This document shows, piece after piece, positions 45,526-58,600 of a DNA stretch of 64,000 nucleotides. The notes below the pieces were generated by a model. That model made no database searches, was not told the DNA's origin, and saw nothing but the letters and a program-made list of their open reading frames with translations. The translations under genes and the position numbers were made by a program. This stretch comes from Camelus bactrianus (taxonomy: Eukaryota > Chordata > Mammalia > Artiodactyla > Camelidae): NCBI RefSeq assembly GCF_048773025.1, contig NC_133574.1:11115501-11179500 (forward strand), in the 5' to 3' direction. Position 1 is the stretch's first letter. Each line of letters starts with the position of its first letter.

Positions 45526-48455
45526 GTTTTACATGAAGTTCTATGATTCATTTTGAGTTATTTTTACATAAGGTGTAAGACTTAGGTCAAGGTTCATTTT
45601 TTTCTATGCATATCCAATTGTCCCAGTACCTTTGGTTGAAAAGACTTTTCAAATGTTGCTTTTTGTATCTTTGTCAAAAATCAGTTTCCTGTTCTTGGGT
45701 GGGGGCTATTTCTGGGTTTTCTATTCTGTTCCATTGACTTATGTGTCTATTGACTAATATAAATTTTATGTAATGGTTCTAAATATTTCCTACTATAAAT
45801 CTAGTCGCCTGTCTACTCTAGTCTCCTGTTCATTGCTGTCCTCAACCAGGGACTCTTATCATTATGTTCCTGGTGTAAGTTTCTTGCTTTGGGGTTTGTT
45901 TTTTATTTTTGGTCTATAAAGAAGATATAAAGAATCTTGAATAATATTCTATTTAATGGTATTTTGTGAATTTCCTTGTGAAGAATTTAGTCTCTTTATT
46001 AAGCTTTCTTAGAGGGAAAGCCCTCAGCCTCACCATTGAGTATATTAGCTGTGGGCTTTTCATATGTATCATTTATTATGTTGAGGTAGGTATCTTTTAT
46101 TCCTAGTTTGTTAAGGGTTTACATAATTAAAAGGTGTTAAATTTTGTCAAATGCTCTTTCTGCATAAATTGAGATGATCATGGGTTCCCTTCATCTTTAT
46201 TCTGCTACTGTGGTATATTAAATTGATTAATATTTGTATGTTGAACCATTCTTGCATTCCAGGAATAAATTCCTTTTGGTCACAGTGTATAATACTTACA
46301 AACGTGCTGTTAAATTGTCTGCTGATATTTTCTTGAGAATTTTCATCAGGGATATTGGTCTGCAATTTTTATAGTGTCCTTGTCAGGATTTGGTATCAGT
46401 GTAATGCTGACAGCATAAAATGAGTCTGGAAATGCTCCATCCTATTCAAATTTTTGGAAGAGTTTGGGTGAGAATTAGTGTTAATTCCTCTGTAAATGTT
46501 TGGTAGACTTCACAAGTGAAGTCTTCTGGCCCTGAGCTTTTATTTGTTGGAAGTTTTTTGATGATTGATTCAATCTCCTAAATAGTTTTGGATGTTTAGA
46601 TTTTCTATTTCTTTATGGTTCAGTCTTGGTAGGTTTTGTGATTCTAGGAATTTGTCCGTTTCATCTGAGATATCCAAATTTTTGGTGTACAATTTTTCAT
46701 AATGCTTTTATAATACTTTTTATTTCTGTAAAATTTATTGTAATATCCCTTCTTTCATTTATGATTTTAGTTATTTGAGTCTGTTTCCTTTTTCCAAAGT
46801 CAACCTAGCAAAAAGTTTGTCAATTTTGTTTATGTTTTCAATAAAGCAACTCTTGGTTTTATTGATTTTTCTCTGTAGCTTTTCTATTCTCATTTTGAGT
46901 ATCTCTGCTTTAATCTTTATTATTAAATTTCTGCCACTAGTTTTGCATTTAGTTTGTTCTTTTTTAGTTTTTAAGTTGTAAATTGTTGATTTGGGAATTG
47001 TTCTTTTTTTAATCTAAGCATTTGCAGGTATAAATTTCCTTCTTAGTACTACTTTTGCAGAATCCCTAATTTCTGTATGCTAAGTTTTCATTTTCATTTG
47101 ACTCAGTTTTCCTAAATTTTCTTATGGTTCCTTGTCTGACCCATGGGTTGTTTAAGGGTGTTAATTCCTCACATTAGTGGATCTTCCCAGTTTTTTTCTG
47201 CTACTGATATCTAGTTTCATTCCATTTTGATTTAAAAGATTATTTGTACGATTTCAATCTTTTTAAATTTATTGAGACATTTTTGTGGCCTGACATATAG
47301 TGTAACCTGGAGAATATTCCATATGTATTAGTGAACAATGTGTTCTGTTGTTTTGTGAAGTGAAGTTTTCTATATATATATCTCTTAGATTCAACTGATC
47401 TATAATGTTGTTCAAGCCACCTATTTCCTCATTGACCTTCTGTCTTGTTGTTCTACCTATTATTGAAAGTGTGTTATTGATGTCTCCTACTATTATTGTA
47501 GAGCTGTCTACTTCTCCCTGCAATTTTGTCAATGTTTGCTTCATATATTTAGGAGCTTTTATATTTGTTACATATATCATTATAAATTATATTTGTATAA
47601 CAACTCAATTGAAAAATAGGCAGGAGACCTGAATAGACATTTTGCCAAATAACACATACAGATGGCCAACAAGCAAATGAAAAGATGCTCACCACCACTA
47701 ATAATCAGAGAAATGCAAATCAAACCCACAATGAGGCATCACCTTTCACCTGTCAGAATGGTCATCTAAATGAACCCAAATAACAAATGTTGGCAGGGAT
47801 ATGGAGAAAAGTAATCCCTCATACGCTGTTGGTGAGAATGTAAATTGGTGTAGCCATTGTAGAAAACAGTATGGAGGTTCCTCAAAAAGCTAAAAATGGA
47901 ACTACCATTTGATCCTTGGTGTATATATATAGATACATATATACACACACACATACATACAATGGAATACTAATCAGCCATAAAAAATGAAAATTTGCCA
48001 TTTACAACAACATGGATGGACTTGCAGGGTATTATGCTTGGTGAAATGAGGCAGACATAGAAAGACATATACTGTATGATATAACTTATACGTGGAATCT
48101 AAAAAATACAACAAATTATAAACTAGTGAATATAACAAAAGAAACAGACTTATAGAGAACAAACTAGTGGTTACCAGGTTACATTGTTTGTCTTTGTGTT
48201 GCTTTGTTAAGTGACTGTGCTAGTTTGTCATCATTCAGGATCATCAGGGTGTGCTTAAATAACACATTTCTCATAATAATTGAATCATCTTACTTTTTGG
48301 AACTCTTAAGAGTTTCTTCATTTCTAACATATGAGAGTTTTCTCCTGCACAGTGAAAAAAAAGTGACAATGAATATATGTATGTTCATGTATAACTGAAA
48401 CTTGTGTTCTAAACTGGAATTTCACACAACACTGTAAAATGACTATTACTCAGTA
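45526..48455 (+). mobile_element. Older LINE-1 with inverted 5' part
   Basis: About 45530-47590 reads on the minus strand from ORF2 mid/C-terminal sequence (TGTCCCAGTACCTTTGGTTG) through reverse transcriptase to endonuclease (VTNIKAPKYMKQTL, IIVGDINNTLSIIGR at 47269-47580). From about 47590 the plus strand carries the ORF2 C-terminal region (AAATAGGCAGGAGACCTGAA, AATGGAATACTAATCAGCCA) and a 3' end with AACACTGTAAAATGACTATT and an A-rich tail to about 48455. The arrangement is that of twin priming. It is more diverged than the camelid copies elsewhere, and no long ORF2 frame is left. Confidence 0.75.
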
Positions 48456-48912
48456 AAAAAAAAAATTTAAAAAGAGAAAAAGAAAAAAAAGAAACTTTTT
48501 TAATACAAAATAAAACACTAAAATATAAAATAGAGGAAAAAAAGTGTTTTCTCCTGGATCCATCTCCCTGTACTCACTTGAAACTCTCATTTTTAAATGT
48601 TGCTTTATGGTTTGGTTTGAAGTTTCTAACCCTAGTCTGTATTAACTTTTATATCTTTTCCTTTTTAAAGTTTATCTGAAAAGAAAACTAGAAAAAAAAA
48701 CCCTCTTGCAACTGTGATATCAAACAGAATTATATTACAATAAATGTCTTACTAAAGATGAAATGCATTTTTAAACACCTGTAAACAGAACTTACCTGCA
48801 TGAGGTATGGTTACTAAGCCTAATGTATGGATTTTCCTTGCTTCTGCTTTGAATTCCATGATGCTGAACCACAGAGGTTGTTGTTGTTTTGTCCCTCCAT
48901 GTTGTCATGCAG
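48456..48912. other. No feature recognised
   Basis: AT-rich sequence between the LINE-1 tail and a possible exon. A run with GTTGTTGTTGTTTTGTCCCT just before 48912 could serve as a polypyrimidine tract. Confidence 0.5.
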
Positions 48913-49015
48913 GTGGTCCCCCTATGGTGGTACAAAGAATGACCAGCAATACACCAGACAGGAGATCGTGTCTGATGTGAAAGCGATGATCATGGCCTAT
49001 GCTGGGAAAAAAACA
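48913..49015 (+). CDS. Possible internal exon of an unrecognised gene
   Basis: A 103-base stretch is bounded by a good acceptor (pyrimidine-rich tract, then CATGCAG at 48906-48912) and a plausible donor (ACA|GTAAAG at 49016). It is open in one frame, giving WSPYGGTKNDQQYTRQEI then VSDVKAMIMAYAGKKT, a well-mixed composition unlike the surrounding AT-rich DNA. The acceptor splits a codon after base two and the donor falls between codons. The frame stays open upstream to 48827, and closes downstream within 25 bases. I do not recognise the protein. No companion exon was found in the window, which is normal for large mammalian introns, so a chance open frame or a pseudogene piece remains possible. 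Confidence 0.33.
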
Positions 49016-50258
49016 GTAAAGGGAGCTTTAATTTAGAGCCTTTTTATTTATGGTCAACAGACAAGCCAGAATTTCAATTTCAGCAGTAGATTTTTTTTAA
49101 GATTCAGAAAACTTAATTCTTTCCTGTAAACTGAATATAGATAGTGAATGTCTTAAAATCTTTGAGCAACTGCTTTAAAGTAGAATAGTTACTTTGCTTT
49201 TGGTCTTTAACTTAAGGGAATATCCAGAAGTCCAGTGGCATTTCAAAAGCAAGGGCTTGATCCTTGCCTATTACATTTTTTAAGTGCTGTAAGAATAACT
49301 GTAGACTAGGGTACTGTGGATAACTCAAGAACTACTTGGATATGTTATATGAAAGTTATATTATGAAAAATTAGAAATATCATGAAAATCAATCAACCTT
49401 GGAGATCAATTTGGTATAATTTATTCTTTAATAATGTAGATTTAGATAGCCCTTTTGTATATGTAACACTTATGAAGATAAGTTGGCTTTATATAACTCC
49501 TTTGTAGATAAATGATTAAAAATTTGATTTTTTTATCATTTGCTTCTTAAAAATAGAATATTAATTTCATAAAATATATTTTCCTTCAAATTCATAATTT
49601 TTCCCTATACTATCTTCACTTGTTTAGATAATTGAACCCACAATCTGATTTATTTTAAACACTCAGTATTGCTTCTGTCAGTTGCTTTATTAGATAGCAA
49701 GAATTCTTTATTATTTTTAATAAAATGCATTAGCAGGAAACTATACAGGGTTTCTTCCATTCACAGAGTCAAGTAATGATACCTGTTTTGTTAGATCAAG
49801 TGTCTAAGCCTCTCAACTTCCAAAAGATTACATGGACAAAGTTAAAAAAGTCATAAGTGATCAACTAACAAAATTTAACATGTTCATTGATTAAAAGTAT
49901 AAATATGGGTCAATCTTAAATTCGGATATAAAGCTTTTATATGAATGAAAGCTTTTACATGAGCTTTCTCCAAAATTCTTTAATTTGGGCTTTAAACCCT
50001 CCAGTAAAAAACTGGTTTGAAGGAAGAAGAAAGTCGAAAATAGATTCAAACCAAATTCTATGGGAATAAACAAAGCTAAATGTTTCAGTCATTTTTTGAA
50101 GCAGAACAGATATGTTTTCTGCACCATATGTTTTTAATAGTATTCATCTTAACATACAGTTTAGACACCATGAGACCACAAGCCAACAAACAAGATCTCA
50201 GGCAAATCAAGAAAAACAACTAAGGGATTTTCTATTGCAAAATTACCCCAAATAGAAA
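49016..50258. other. No feature recognised
   Basis: AT-rich, no long frames, no familiar repeat. It behaves like intronic or intergenic DNA. Confidence 0.55.
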
Positions 50259-50782
50259 TGTAATAGAGGAGAACGAATCTGACGCCATATTGGATCTGTT
50301 CCTTTACTTTGAAGCACTGTGCCCTATTTTCCAGGCTTAATCTTGCTGGCTCTGCATCTTTTGTAAAACAACGTTGCCTTTAGCCTAAAACCTACAGGAA
50401 AGCCTATTCTCGGGGCTCTGACTTTTAAGGATGTTAGCACTTCTGCACTTAGGCAGAGATGGCAAGTTGCAAAATAGAGAATAACCGTTTTTTTGTTGGA
50501 GAATTACAGGGACACCATAGCCTGACCCACATGGATGGCTACAAGAACAAAGAATGCCTGCAGCAAGAAGTTTGCACAATCAACCACACCCCCTCTCCTT
50601 TTTAGTTTAAAAGGAGCCTGAATTCTGATGGGCAAGATGGTTCTCCAGGACACTTGCCCCCATCTTCTTGGTCTGCCAGCTTTCTGAATAAAGTTACTAT
50701 TCCTTGCCCCAAAACCTCATCTCCTGATTTATTTATTTATCACTGTTGGGCAGTGAGCAGAACAAGTTTGGCCTCGGTAACA
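50259..50782 (+). mobile_element. Solo LTR of an endogenous retrovirus
   Basis: The element starts near TGTAATAGAGGAGAACG and ends GTTTGGCCTCGGTAACA. It has a GC-richer body, an AATAAAGTTACTATTCC polyadenylation signal near 50685 and a U5-like end. No internal retroviral sequence flanks it, so it is a solitary LTR, probably of class I (gamma-like), left after recombination between the two ends of a provirus. The exact left edge is uncertain and target duplications are not obvious, so it is not recent. Confidence 0.65.
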
Positions 50783-50840
50783 GAACCAGCTTTGTCATTT
50801 CCTCTGATGTGAAATCTCTCTGGGTGTACACGTGCTTGCC

Positions 50841-50883
50841 TGGTGGTTGTGGTGGTGGTGGTGATGGTGTTGGTGGTGGTGGT
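50841..50883 (+). repeat. (GGT)n microsatellite, imperfect
   Basis: About 14 GGT-like units with a few substitutions, directly after the solo LTR region. Confidence 0.9.
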
Positions 50884-52254
50884 AAGCAAAAATATTTCAC
50901 TTCTCCTACATTTCAATAGGCTAAAATTTCCTGTTATTTAATTCAACTCTAGACTTTTACATAATTACCTGCAGATGTGCTTCTGGAAGCTACAAAAATT
51001 CCAACAAGGAAAACAATTCTATTGTCTCCTGACAAGATACTTTTCGTCAAAACTGAGCAGCTCTGAAATACACTGTGGGAGTACAGATAGATGTAGTGTG
51101 CTTCATTTCCCATGCTGTTCCAACACAATTTTCCACTTATATCAAAGTAAATTAAAATCAGCCTTCAATAGCAGATGCTCTAGCATGATACAATAATGTC
51201 AATTTCACTTATTTATTGAGCCAGAGCAGCTTTAGAATAAATTATTTGATACCAAACTCCTGCTTGATGCCCTGTCTTCTCCCTGGTGGCTAATTTCTTC
51301 TTCTTACTTCCTTAAAGTTCTACTGTTATGGGAAGTTAGCCTTTACTATGCACATTTGATTGGGAAGGCACAAATTAAATATGTGAGGGGATGACATACA
51401 TGTTTAATTCTTTCTTATACATATATACAAGCACACAGGACCTGTGTCTTGGAAGATTTCATTTCCTAATGTGGGCAAGAGGATGGTCTATAGTACAATC
51501 AATGATCTTAAAGCAGTTTTCTAGGGTATAATAAAGCAATGCCTGAGTTATAAGGCAGAACAACTACTGGATATGGATCAGTGGCACCAATCAGTGGGTG
51601 CACGTTTGTACACAAACACGCCCATGCACATGGAGCAGCCTTGGAGACAATCCATCTGTGTTGATGGAGCAAAGCCATGCTAGGGTGATGAGGAAAAAGT
51701 GCTTAATACAATCAAACCAGGACACCTGAGTAATGGGTAATAGGAGTCAATTGAATTTTCTGGTTAGCTGAAGGTCAAACAAAAACACTTTTAGTTACAA
51801 ATGTCATTGCTAAAAATTTCCTTAAAGCACGGGAGCCCACTTTCCTGCCTTGCTTAGTGTCATATGACATATTAAACATGACAGATTCATACTTCTCTGA
51901 ATGTGGAACTGGAAAGGCCTCGCTGTCATATTTCTGAACATTAGTCTATGTTTTGCAGCACAGTGGATACTGAAAATGGGGCAATTTGAGTGAATGGAAA
52001 TGGACATAATCTAGCAGTCATTGTCTGTGTGTGATTTGCCAACTTTCTCCAAAAAGTAGGGGTAGCAAGCAAATCAGATAAAGTGAGTGTTCTTGGGGTG
52101 GGGAGTCAGGTGGGCTGACAGCTAAGTGGTCACAGGAATCTTGTTTGACTGTGTAAAATTGTGACTATGATCCAGACAGTGACACATTGTCAAATTCTTG
52201 TGCCTGTAGCTTTGATACCTGGCCAAGTCTGTGCAGCCAATTTTATCGATGGTG
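50884..52254. other. No feature recognised
   Basis: Mixed-composition sequence without a supported gene or repeat. Open frames are at most 73 codons. Confidence 0.5.
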
Positions 52255-52495
52255 CATAATGAAGATAACTAACATTCCCCGAGGACCAGGTTGTGTGGCT
52301 TCCATGCATTGACTCACTGAATTACCTAAGCACTCTTTGTGGTACATAACAGTCTTAAAATATGCGGCAGGGAATTACTCTGTTTACAGATGATAAAATG
52401 AAGCTGTGAACAGTTGAAGCCTGGCCCGAAATCATGCAGATGGGAATCTGCCATGCTGGGAGCTGAGCTCGGGCCAGACTCTAAAAGCTGAAGTG
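52255..52495 (+). mobile_element. MIR SINE
   Basis: The order of landmarks fits MIR: AAGATAACTAACATTCCCCG, then ATGCATTGACTCACTGAATT, TTTACAGATGATAAAATGAA, CCCGAAATCATGCAGATGGG and GGAGCTGAGCTCGGGCCAGA. This is an ancient, near-complete tRNA-derived SINE shared by all mammals. Confidence 0.8.
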
Positions 52496-55249
52496 CCCAG
52501 CAAGTCCCCTAACCCAGGAACCTGGCCCACAGCCACTGCCAGGCCCTGTTCTGTTTCTATGAATGCTCATGGGAAAATGCCAGGGACTCAGGACCAGTGT
52601 GACTTGATTAAGAAATTCAAACTGCAACAGCCTTTTGTTGGGGACTGTAATCTGGGAGTGAAATTGGCAGTGTAGTAAGGGAGGAAACAGCCTTGGTTGT
52701 AAGGGTATTTCTAGGGAAGGAGGTTCCCTGATGGGCTGGCATGGGAATCTGTGGTTGTGAGCCTCCAGTTGCCCTGTGGGAGTGGAGGCAGGGAAGGAGA
52801 GAGATTCTTCAGACTGGTCATAGTCAATACAGTTTGTAAACAGCTGAGTTCTGTTCCCTCACAGCTCAGACACATTCAGGGCATGAGGATGCTTAGCTAA
52901 TGAACAACAGTGTGTAGTAAAGGCCAAGAGTGGGGTGGGGAGGAGATATGTGACCACCCCCTGGAAGGACCTCTGCCCCAGGGGACCAGGAAGGTAATGA
53001 ATGTTTGGGGATGCACAAAGTGTTTATATGGCCTCATCAGGTAGTTCCCACTTTAAACTGATAGTCTGGAGTATATGGTAAAATACGGTGGAATGACTGC
53101 TCTTATTTTAGGTTCTACAAACTCTTAAACAAATAGATTTGTATCTCCATTATACAAGCACTGCTGGGTAACCTTTATATTCATGTTAGGATCAAAAGAG
53201 TGAGTACTTATTAATATTATTATCATGCTTCTACTGAATTAACACTCCAGCAACAGTATAATGGTCCCACTTCTTAACAACTGCCTCTGTAAGAGCCCTT
53301 GTAAGTCACAAATAATAATTATAAAGAAAATATATTAAAAATAATAATTATAGTTACAACAACTATGTTATTTTTAACGATGATAGTGTTAGCATCTCCC
53401 TCTCATATTAAACAATACCCAACACTGGATTCCTTAGGAAGGACCGCTAATGCATTTTTGGACTTTTCAAGGTCTTCACCGTGTGAAGCCTTTTTACTCA
53501 CATTGGTCCACCACAGCCAGAATTGCTGTTCCTTGCATGATGGGCAGCCACGATCCGATGTCCTGGCCTTTTTCTGGCACCATGCATCTCTATTGGGTAG
53601 TCAAGTTTCCACATGTCCACTCTGATTTCCAATATATTTTTCCCCAGAGCCAACAGTGGGGCCAGTGGAAAAGAGGCCACAAATAAGGTGGTGAATCTAA
53701 TTTGAATAACTGTTGAAGGAATGGACACACATCATGGAGTGGTGGATGGATGGAAGGACAACATATATTCCTTTACTCCTTTAAAGAGAGGGAGGCATAT
53801 GGTGAACAAAATCCCAAAGAGAAAAGACGGTCATGGTAATAATAATGTTCAATAGTGAAAGAATCCAATCAAAAGACAAATATAAAATCTCTGGGAAGAA
53901 GACTAATTACAACCTGTTTCTTTCACATATATACACTTAATAGAAATAACATACTTAAAAACCTTTAACCAACCATAGTTATTTGCTGATAATAAACTTG
54001 GGAATCTTGAAGCATATTATTCATTCTCAGTGTTGAAATAATACAATCTTGGAAGATGATTTGTAATTGAGGATTAAAAAAAGAATATTGTGGAAGTATC
54101 TAACAATTTAAATAGAAATAAGAAATGTACCTTTGGGAAAGCTATGCATAGAGAATGTTGGAGGAAATATGCTGCAAATAGGCAAGTGAGCAAGCTCCCT
54201 TGAGTCTGGGAAGGTGAGTGCAGCACATCCAGAGAGTCTATGAAGTTGTTACAAGTCACAGAAAGGTATGCAATTAAAGTGTCTTCATAAGCATAATATC
54301 CTTCTTCAGGAATTTTTATATTGATATTTCTATGGTCTGTGTGGTCACAGGAAGTGAAAATTATGGTGGTGGCTTGGAAGTTCTTTTCTCTTTGTCTGTA
54401 ATTTACACGGCGTTGTTACAGATGGGGCAACAGAGACCTGTGCTAAGCTGTTCCATGGGGTGGGGGAGCAGTTAGAAATGATAAGGCCAGAGATCTAAAA
54501 GACTTTTAGACCCTCCCCTCCTAACTGGCAGACCTTTAAAGTAAACTAGCACAGGTATGTAAATAAGACAGTGGATGAGAGGCAAATTTATGGTCCCTTT
54601 AGGGTTACTGCTCAGTCAAGGGATAGGGACTTCTCATGCCAGGAACGGCAAGACCATGGATGGGGTGGATGGGTAGGAGGAGCTGACATTTGCTTCTGAC
54701 CTGAGAGGCAGGGTTGTGTTGCAGAAAAGCAGACAGTGTTGGAAAGATAAAGCAGCTCCATAGCCCAGAAGGAGCTGTCATATTCAGGGAGGTCAGAGAG
54801 GCAAGAACCAGAGTTAGTGATGCCACAAAGTCAGCAGCGTGGCAGCAGTGATGTCAGTATCTGTGTCCATAACCCACCTAACCCTACATGAACTCATCTG
54901 CCTACAGGGGCCAGGTAAGTAACAGAAATGTGTGAAGTGGGTGCAGTTACTGGCAAATTGGCAAGTGGATATCCTAATGAAATGCACTGCTCACAATCAC
55001 CATATTGGAAAGTGGGCCCCACACTGTCAGATCTCTTTCTCATTCAAGAGAAGCTAGAAATTAAGACTTTATTAGAAATCAACCCAGTTCAAATCCCAGA
55101 AATCATTTATAATGAAAACAAAAGCACAGACTACTTAGAAATAAATTAGTGAAAAATGTTAAGATGGTTCTGATAAATGAGTTAAAAAAAAAAAAAAGAT
55201 GATTGAATGAACAGTAGAATGCACCATATTCTTCATTGGACAGACTCAA
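52496..55249. other. No feature recognised
   Basis: Ordinary non-coding sequence; open frames are under 90 codons and lack known motifs. Small old repeats may hide here but I cannot name them. Confidence 0.5.
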
Positions 55250-55835
55250 ATTTGGGAGACATAGCACACTTTTTCTCCAAAATAAATTTAGAATCTGAAT
55301 GCAAATTTAGTTAATAATCCCAAATGGATTTAAGAAAAAAAGCTGAAAGGTGATGCTAATGTTCTTCCAGAAAAATACACAAATATACAAGTAAAATAAT
55401 GAAGAGGGATGTTTGAATTGGTAATATTAGGGACCTTCTGGAAAAGGATAAATTAGGACCAACTCTAGGAGGTATTAATCTATGGTCATGGAAACAGTTT
55501 AGAAATAGTGCACTGAGATTATGAATGAAATAGAATACATTTCAAGAACAGATGTGGATATTTATGAGATTTCAGTAATATTATACAACTGACACTTCAA
55601 ATCAGTGGATTGAACTATTGGAGTAATTAGCTAAATCATTGGAAGTCCTGGTAGAGTGTCCTCACTTTTGACATTAAAATAAATTCCAGATAGCTTTTTT
55701 TAATTAAAAACTAGAACACCAGAAAAAATACCCCAACATGATTTAATCTGTTCAGATATTCAAGCGAGAAGAACTTTCTAAAAAGCTTTTGGAACAAAGA
55801 CCAAAAACAACAAAGGCCTAGCAACACATCAAGGC
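55250..55835 (+). mobile_element. Possible old LINE-1/HAL1 fragment
   Basis: TTGACATTAAAATAAATTCC followed by AGATAGC (55668-55695) resembles the 'AAAATAAATTCCAGATGG' stretch of old LINE-1 ORF2, and the A-rich plus-strand bias to the left fits. No open frame remains. Confidence 0.4.
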
Positions 55836-56389
55836 CAGAAAAGCCCACTGTAAAACAAAACTAACCCTCACCTGACCTTCTTTCACGGCCCTGTATTGCT
55901 CTCTGATACTTTATACACTTTATTCTTCCCTTTAAATTCCAGTTTCTTGGGGAAGTACATGCGCTGATAACTCCTCCAGGGCTCAGAGCCCTGCATCCCC
56001 CACGGCCCTCACCACGGCACTGAGAAAGAGTTGCAGTGTCGGTGGCTGTGAGTTCCAAACCAGTGGGCGTATTCAGTCCCTGTTTATTTGATTACCAGGT
56101 AGCTTTTGCTGTGGACAAATATTTTCCTCTCTGTGGAATGTTCTTTCCCATTGATTTTTGTTTTACTTAAATAAAATTAAAAAGCCCAGGCAGATATACA
56201 CAGATCAGTTTTTTAAAGTCTACCTAAGTATAGTTCTCCTCCTCCATTTCCCCAGTCTTGGCAATTAAAGGTGGGCTTTAACTCTTGCTTTTGTGCCCCA
56301 CACACCCACCTTTCTCACTATGCTTCTTTTAGTCAGTGTTCAAATCCCTCTTAAGCCAGGTTACAGTCTTCCCTGTGTTGCTTCAACTA
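55836..56389. other. No feature recognised
   Basis: No supported gene or repeat. A short GC-richer patch lies near 55960-56060. Confidence 0.5.
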
Positions 56390-57395
56390 GTTTTCTCCCA
56401 ACTGCTCTGCTATTCTTCTTTCTCTTGGTGGATTTCTGTTCTCCCATTTGCCATGTACATGGCCATTTTCCCCAGGGCTTCATCTTCAATCCTCTGCCTG
56501 GGAGGACTGAATCACCCCCATGGCCTCACCCACAGCACCTCTGAGATCCTGACTGATGAATCCAGCTTAAAAATGGACATCACCCCTCAGATGTCCCATA
56601 GACACTTCACACTCAAAATGCCACACACAGAACCACCTCCTCAAAACCAGCTTCTCCTCTTGTACTCCCCCTGCAGACCCACTCTCTGGATGGGTCGCTG
56701 GAAAGTCATCTCAGCAGCTCTGTGCCCCGCCACCATGCAGTCACCTCTACAGCAGTTACCACTTCTGCCGCCCATGTCACTATCACTCTGCCCAGGGCCT
56801 CTCTGCAAGCGTGTGACACTTGTTGTCATGGTTACCTGTGGTGGCCCCCTGAAGTATCATTTCCCCCAAATATGGGCCTCCCCCCAAAATAGTATCTTCC
56901 ATTCTGCTGCCAGAATAACCAGATCTTCTCTAACATAAACATTATGCAATTCTCTTGCTTACAAATATTCCAATTTATACCTGTTTTTTAAGGATAACTA
57001 AAGTATACTCATCATGACAGAGGCCTTGTATACCTGATATTCCCACTTGTGGATACTTTGTTCTAGCCCTACTTGTTCTTCAGTCTGGCCAAGCGGCTTC
57101 ATGCCCGTGTACTCTTATATGTCTCCACCTCTCTGCATGAAGTGTCCACTTTCTCTACCACATGTTAGAGAACTAATTTCCATTCATCTTTCAAAATTCA
57201 GTTCAAATATCTCCAGGTCTCCGAAGTCCAATTTGTGTTCACCTGCTTAGTAATCCATTAACTACTCGCCATGCCTCACCTGGCCTGGGGAGTGCAGACA
57301 CCAAGTCTTACCTGTCTTGGTCTCCCCAGCAGTTTATACAGTTTTTGGCATAGCAGGTGCTCAATGTTTGTTGGGTGGATAAATGAATGAGTGAG
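56390..57395 (+). mobile_element. LINE-2 fragment including 3' end
   Basis: Plus-strand L2 landmarks are GATGTCCCATAGACACTTCA, AAACCAGCTTCTCCTCTTGT, TTCATCTTTCAAAATTCAGT, GTCTTGGTCTCCCCAGCAG and the 3' end AGCAGGTGCTCAATGTTTGT followed by the TGAATGAGTGAGT tail. The 200-codon open frame at 56336-56938 lies across this old element and shows no recognisable LINE-2 protein, so it is a chance frame. L2 died out before the placental radiation. Confidence 0.78.
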
Positions 57396-58489
57396 TAAAG
57401 AGATGAGCAGTCTACAATCCCCCCAGTTACTCAGCTGCCATTTTGGAAAGTTCATTCTGCAGAGACAAGGAAATCTCAGTGCAGGTAGTGGGCAGACAGA
57501 GCAGAGGTGAGGGTGTGGGGGAGACAGGCCTGGTCCTGGAGAGTGCAGAAGAGGTGTGGATTGGATAACACTGGAGAAGGAATGAAGGGGGCAGGTGCAA
57601 GGAGATGTTGAAGAACAACTGATATTAACTGTAGTAAATTAAAAGGAGAACATATTATATGAAGGGAAGATCAAGTTAACACAGCACAGGTGGAAGAGGC
57701 AGTAACAGAGACAAAGAGGTCTCACTTCATCCTTCACTGCATTTCACTTACGGCACCTGCCCTCTGGGAAGGCATCACCAAATTCTTGACAGACTGGTGT
57801 TTGTGTTGTGGGTGCTCTAAGTACAAAAAGGTATCCTATGGCTTCCAGATTTTAAGAATGATTGATTATTTCTCTTATGTCCCATGTCTGAGTTCTCAGA
57901 CAGCAGGATCATTTGCTGGTGGGGGGAGAGCTATTGTGGTTAACAACTCATGGTTACTCTAATAATCTCAAAGGATGGTAGGGAATTCACTAAAACAACT
58001 AAAAGAGAAATTTCACTCAGAAAAAAACATATGCCATATAGAATCTTGTGGGGGCCTTGAGGGCAATGTTACCACCAACTCATCTAAGAGTTGTACATGA
58101 GTGTGTTGAAACTCCAAGCTCAAGTCACTTAAACACTTATGAGAACCAGGGTCCAGGCTGTGGTGCTCTGGATGTGGACAGGAAGATGCAAAGCCTGACT
58201 ACTGCCTCCAACAGGATCAGTCCAGCCGAGGAGCACAATGGACACGGACACAATCACACACCATCAGGAGAAAAATCAAGTGCAATTCATGCCTAGAGAG
58301 GAGAGCAGAAAATCTCTAAAAAGTGGAGGGGTTCCTGCCAAGGCTTGGCAAGAATCTTCCAGGCAGAAAAGCAGAGAAAGGTAATTCAGGCGAAGGAGAA
58401 TAGGGTTGGTGTCTGGGTGCGAGGCCTAATGAAGCACGGGTGGAGGGCTCCAGGATCACCTCTCAGAAGCTGTTCCCCTTCAGCAGCTA
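57396..58489. other. No feature recognised
   Basis: Non-coding sequence without recognised repeat or exon-like signals. Confidence 0.5.
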
Positions 58490-58600
58490 AGAGGTATAAC
58501 TAAAAAGGAAGGTGGGGTGTCATTAATGATCATGGGGAAAACTGGGAGGAGGAAACTGAGGTCAGGAGATCATCACCAAAGGCACATTATTTTAGAGGAA
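58490..58600 (+). mobile_element. Ancient interspersed repeat, family not named
   Basis: ATGGGGAAAACTGGGAGGAG and AACTGAGGTCAGGAGATCAT resemble a purine-rich mammalian repeat that I remember but cannot name with safety. The piece at 60700-61030 seems to come from an earlier part of the same consensus. Confidence 0.35.

Noticed and set aside
56336-56938. 200-codon plus-strand frame as a host gene
   Set aside because: It overlaps an old L2 element, shows no domain and has no exon borders.
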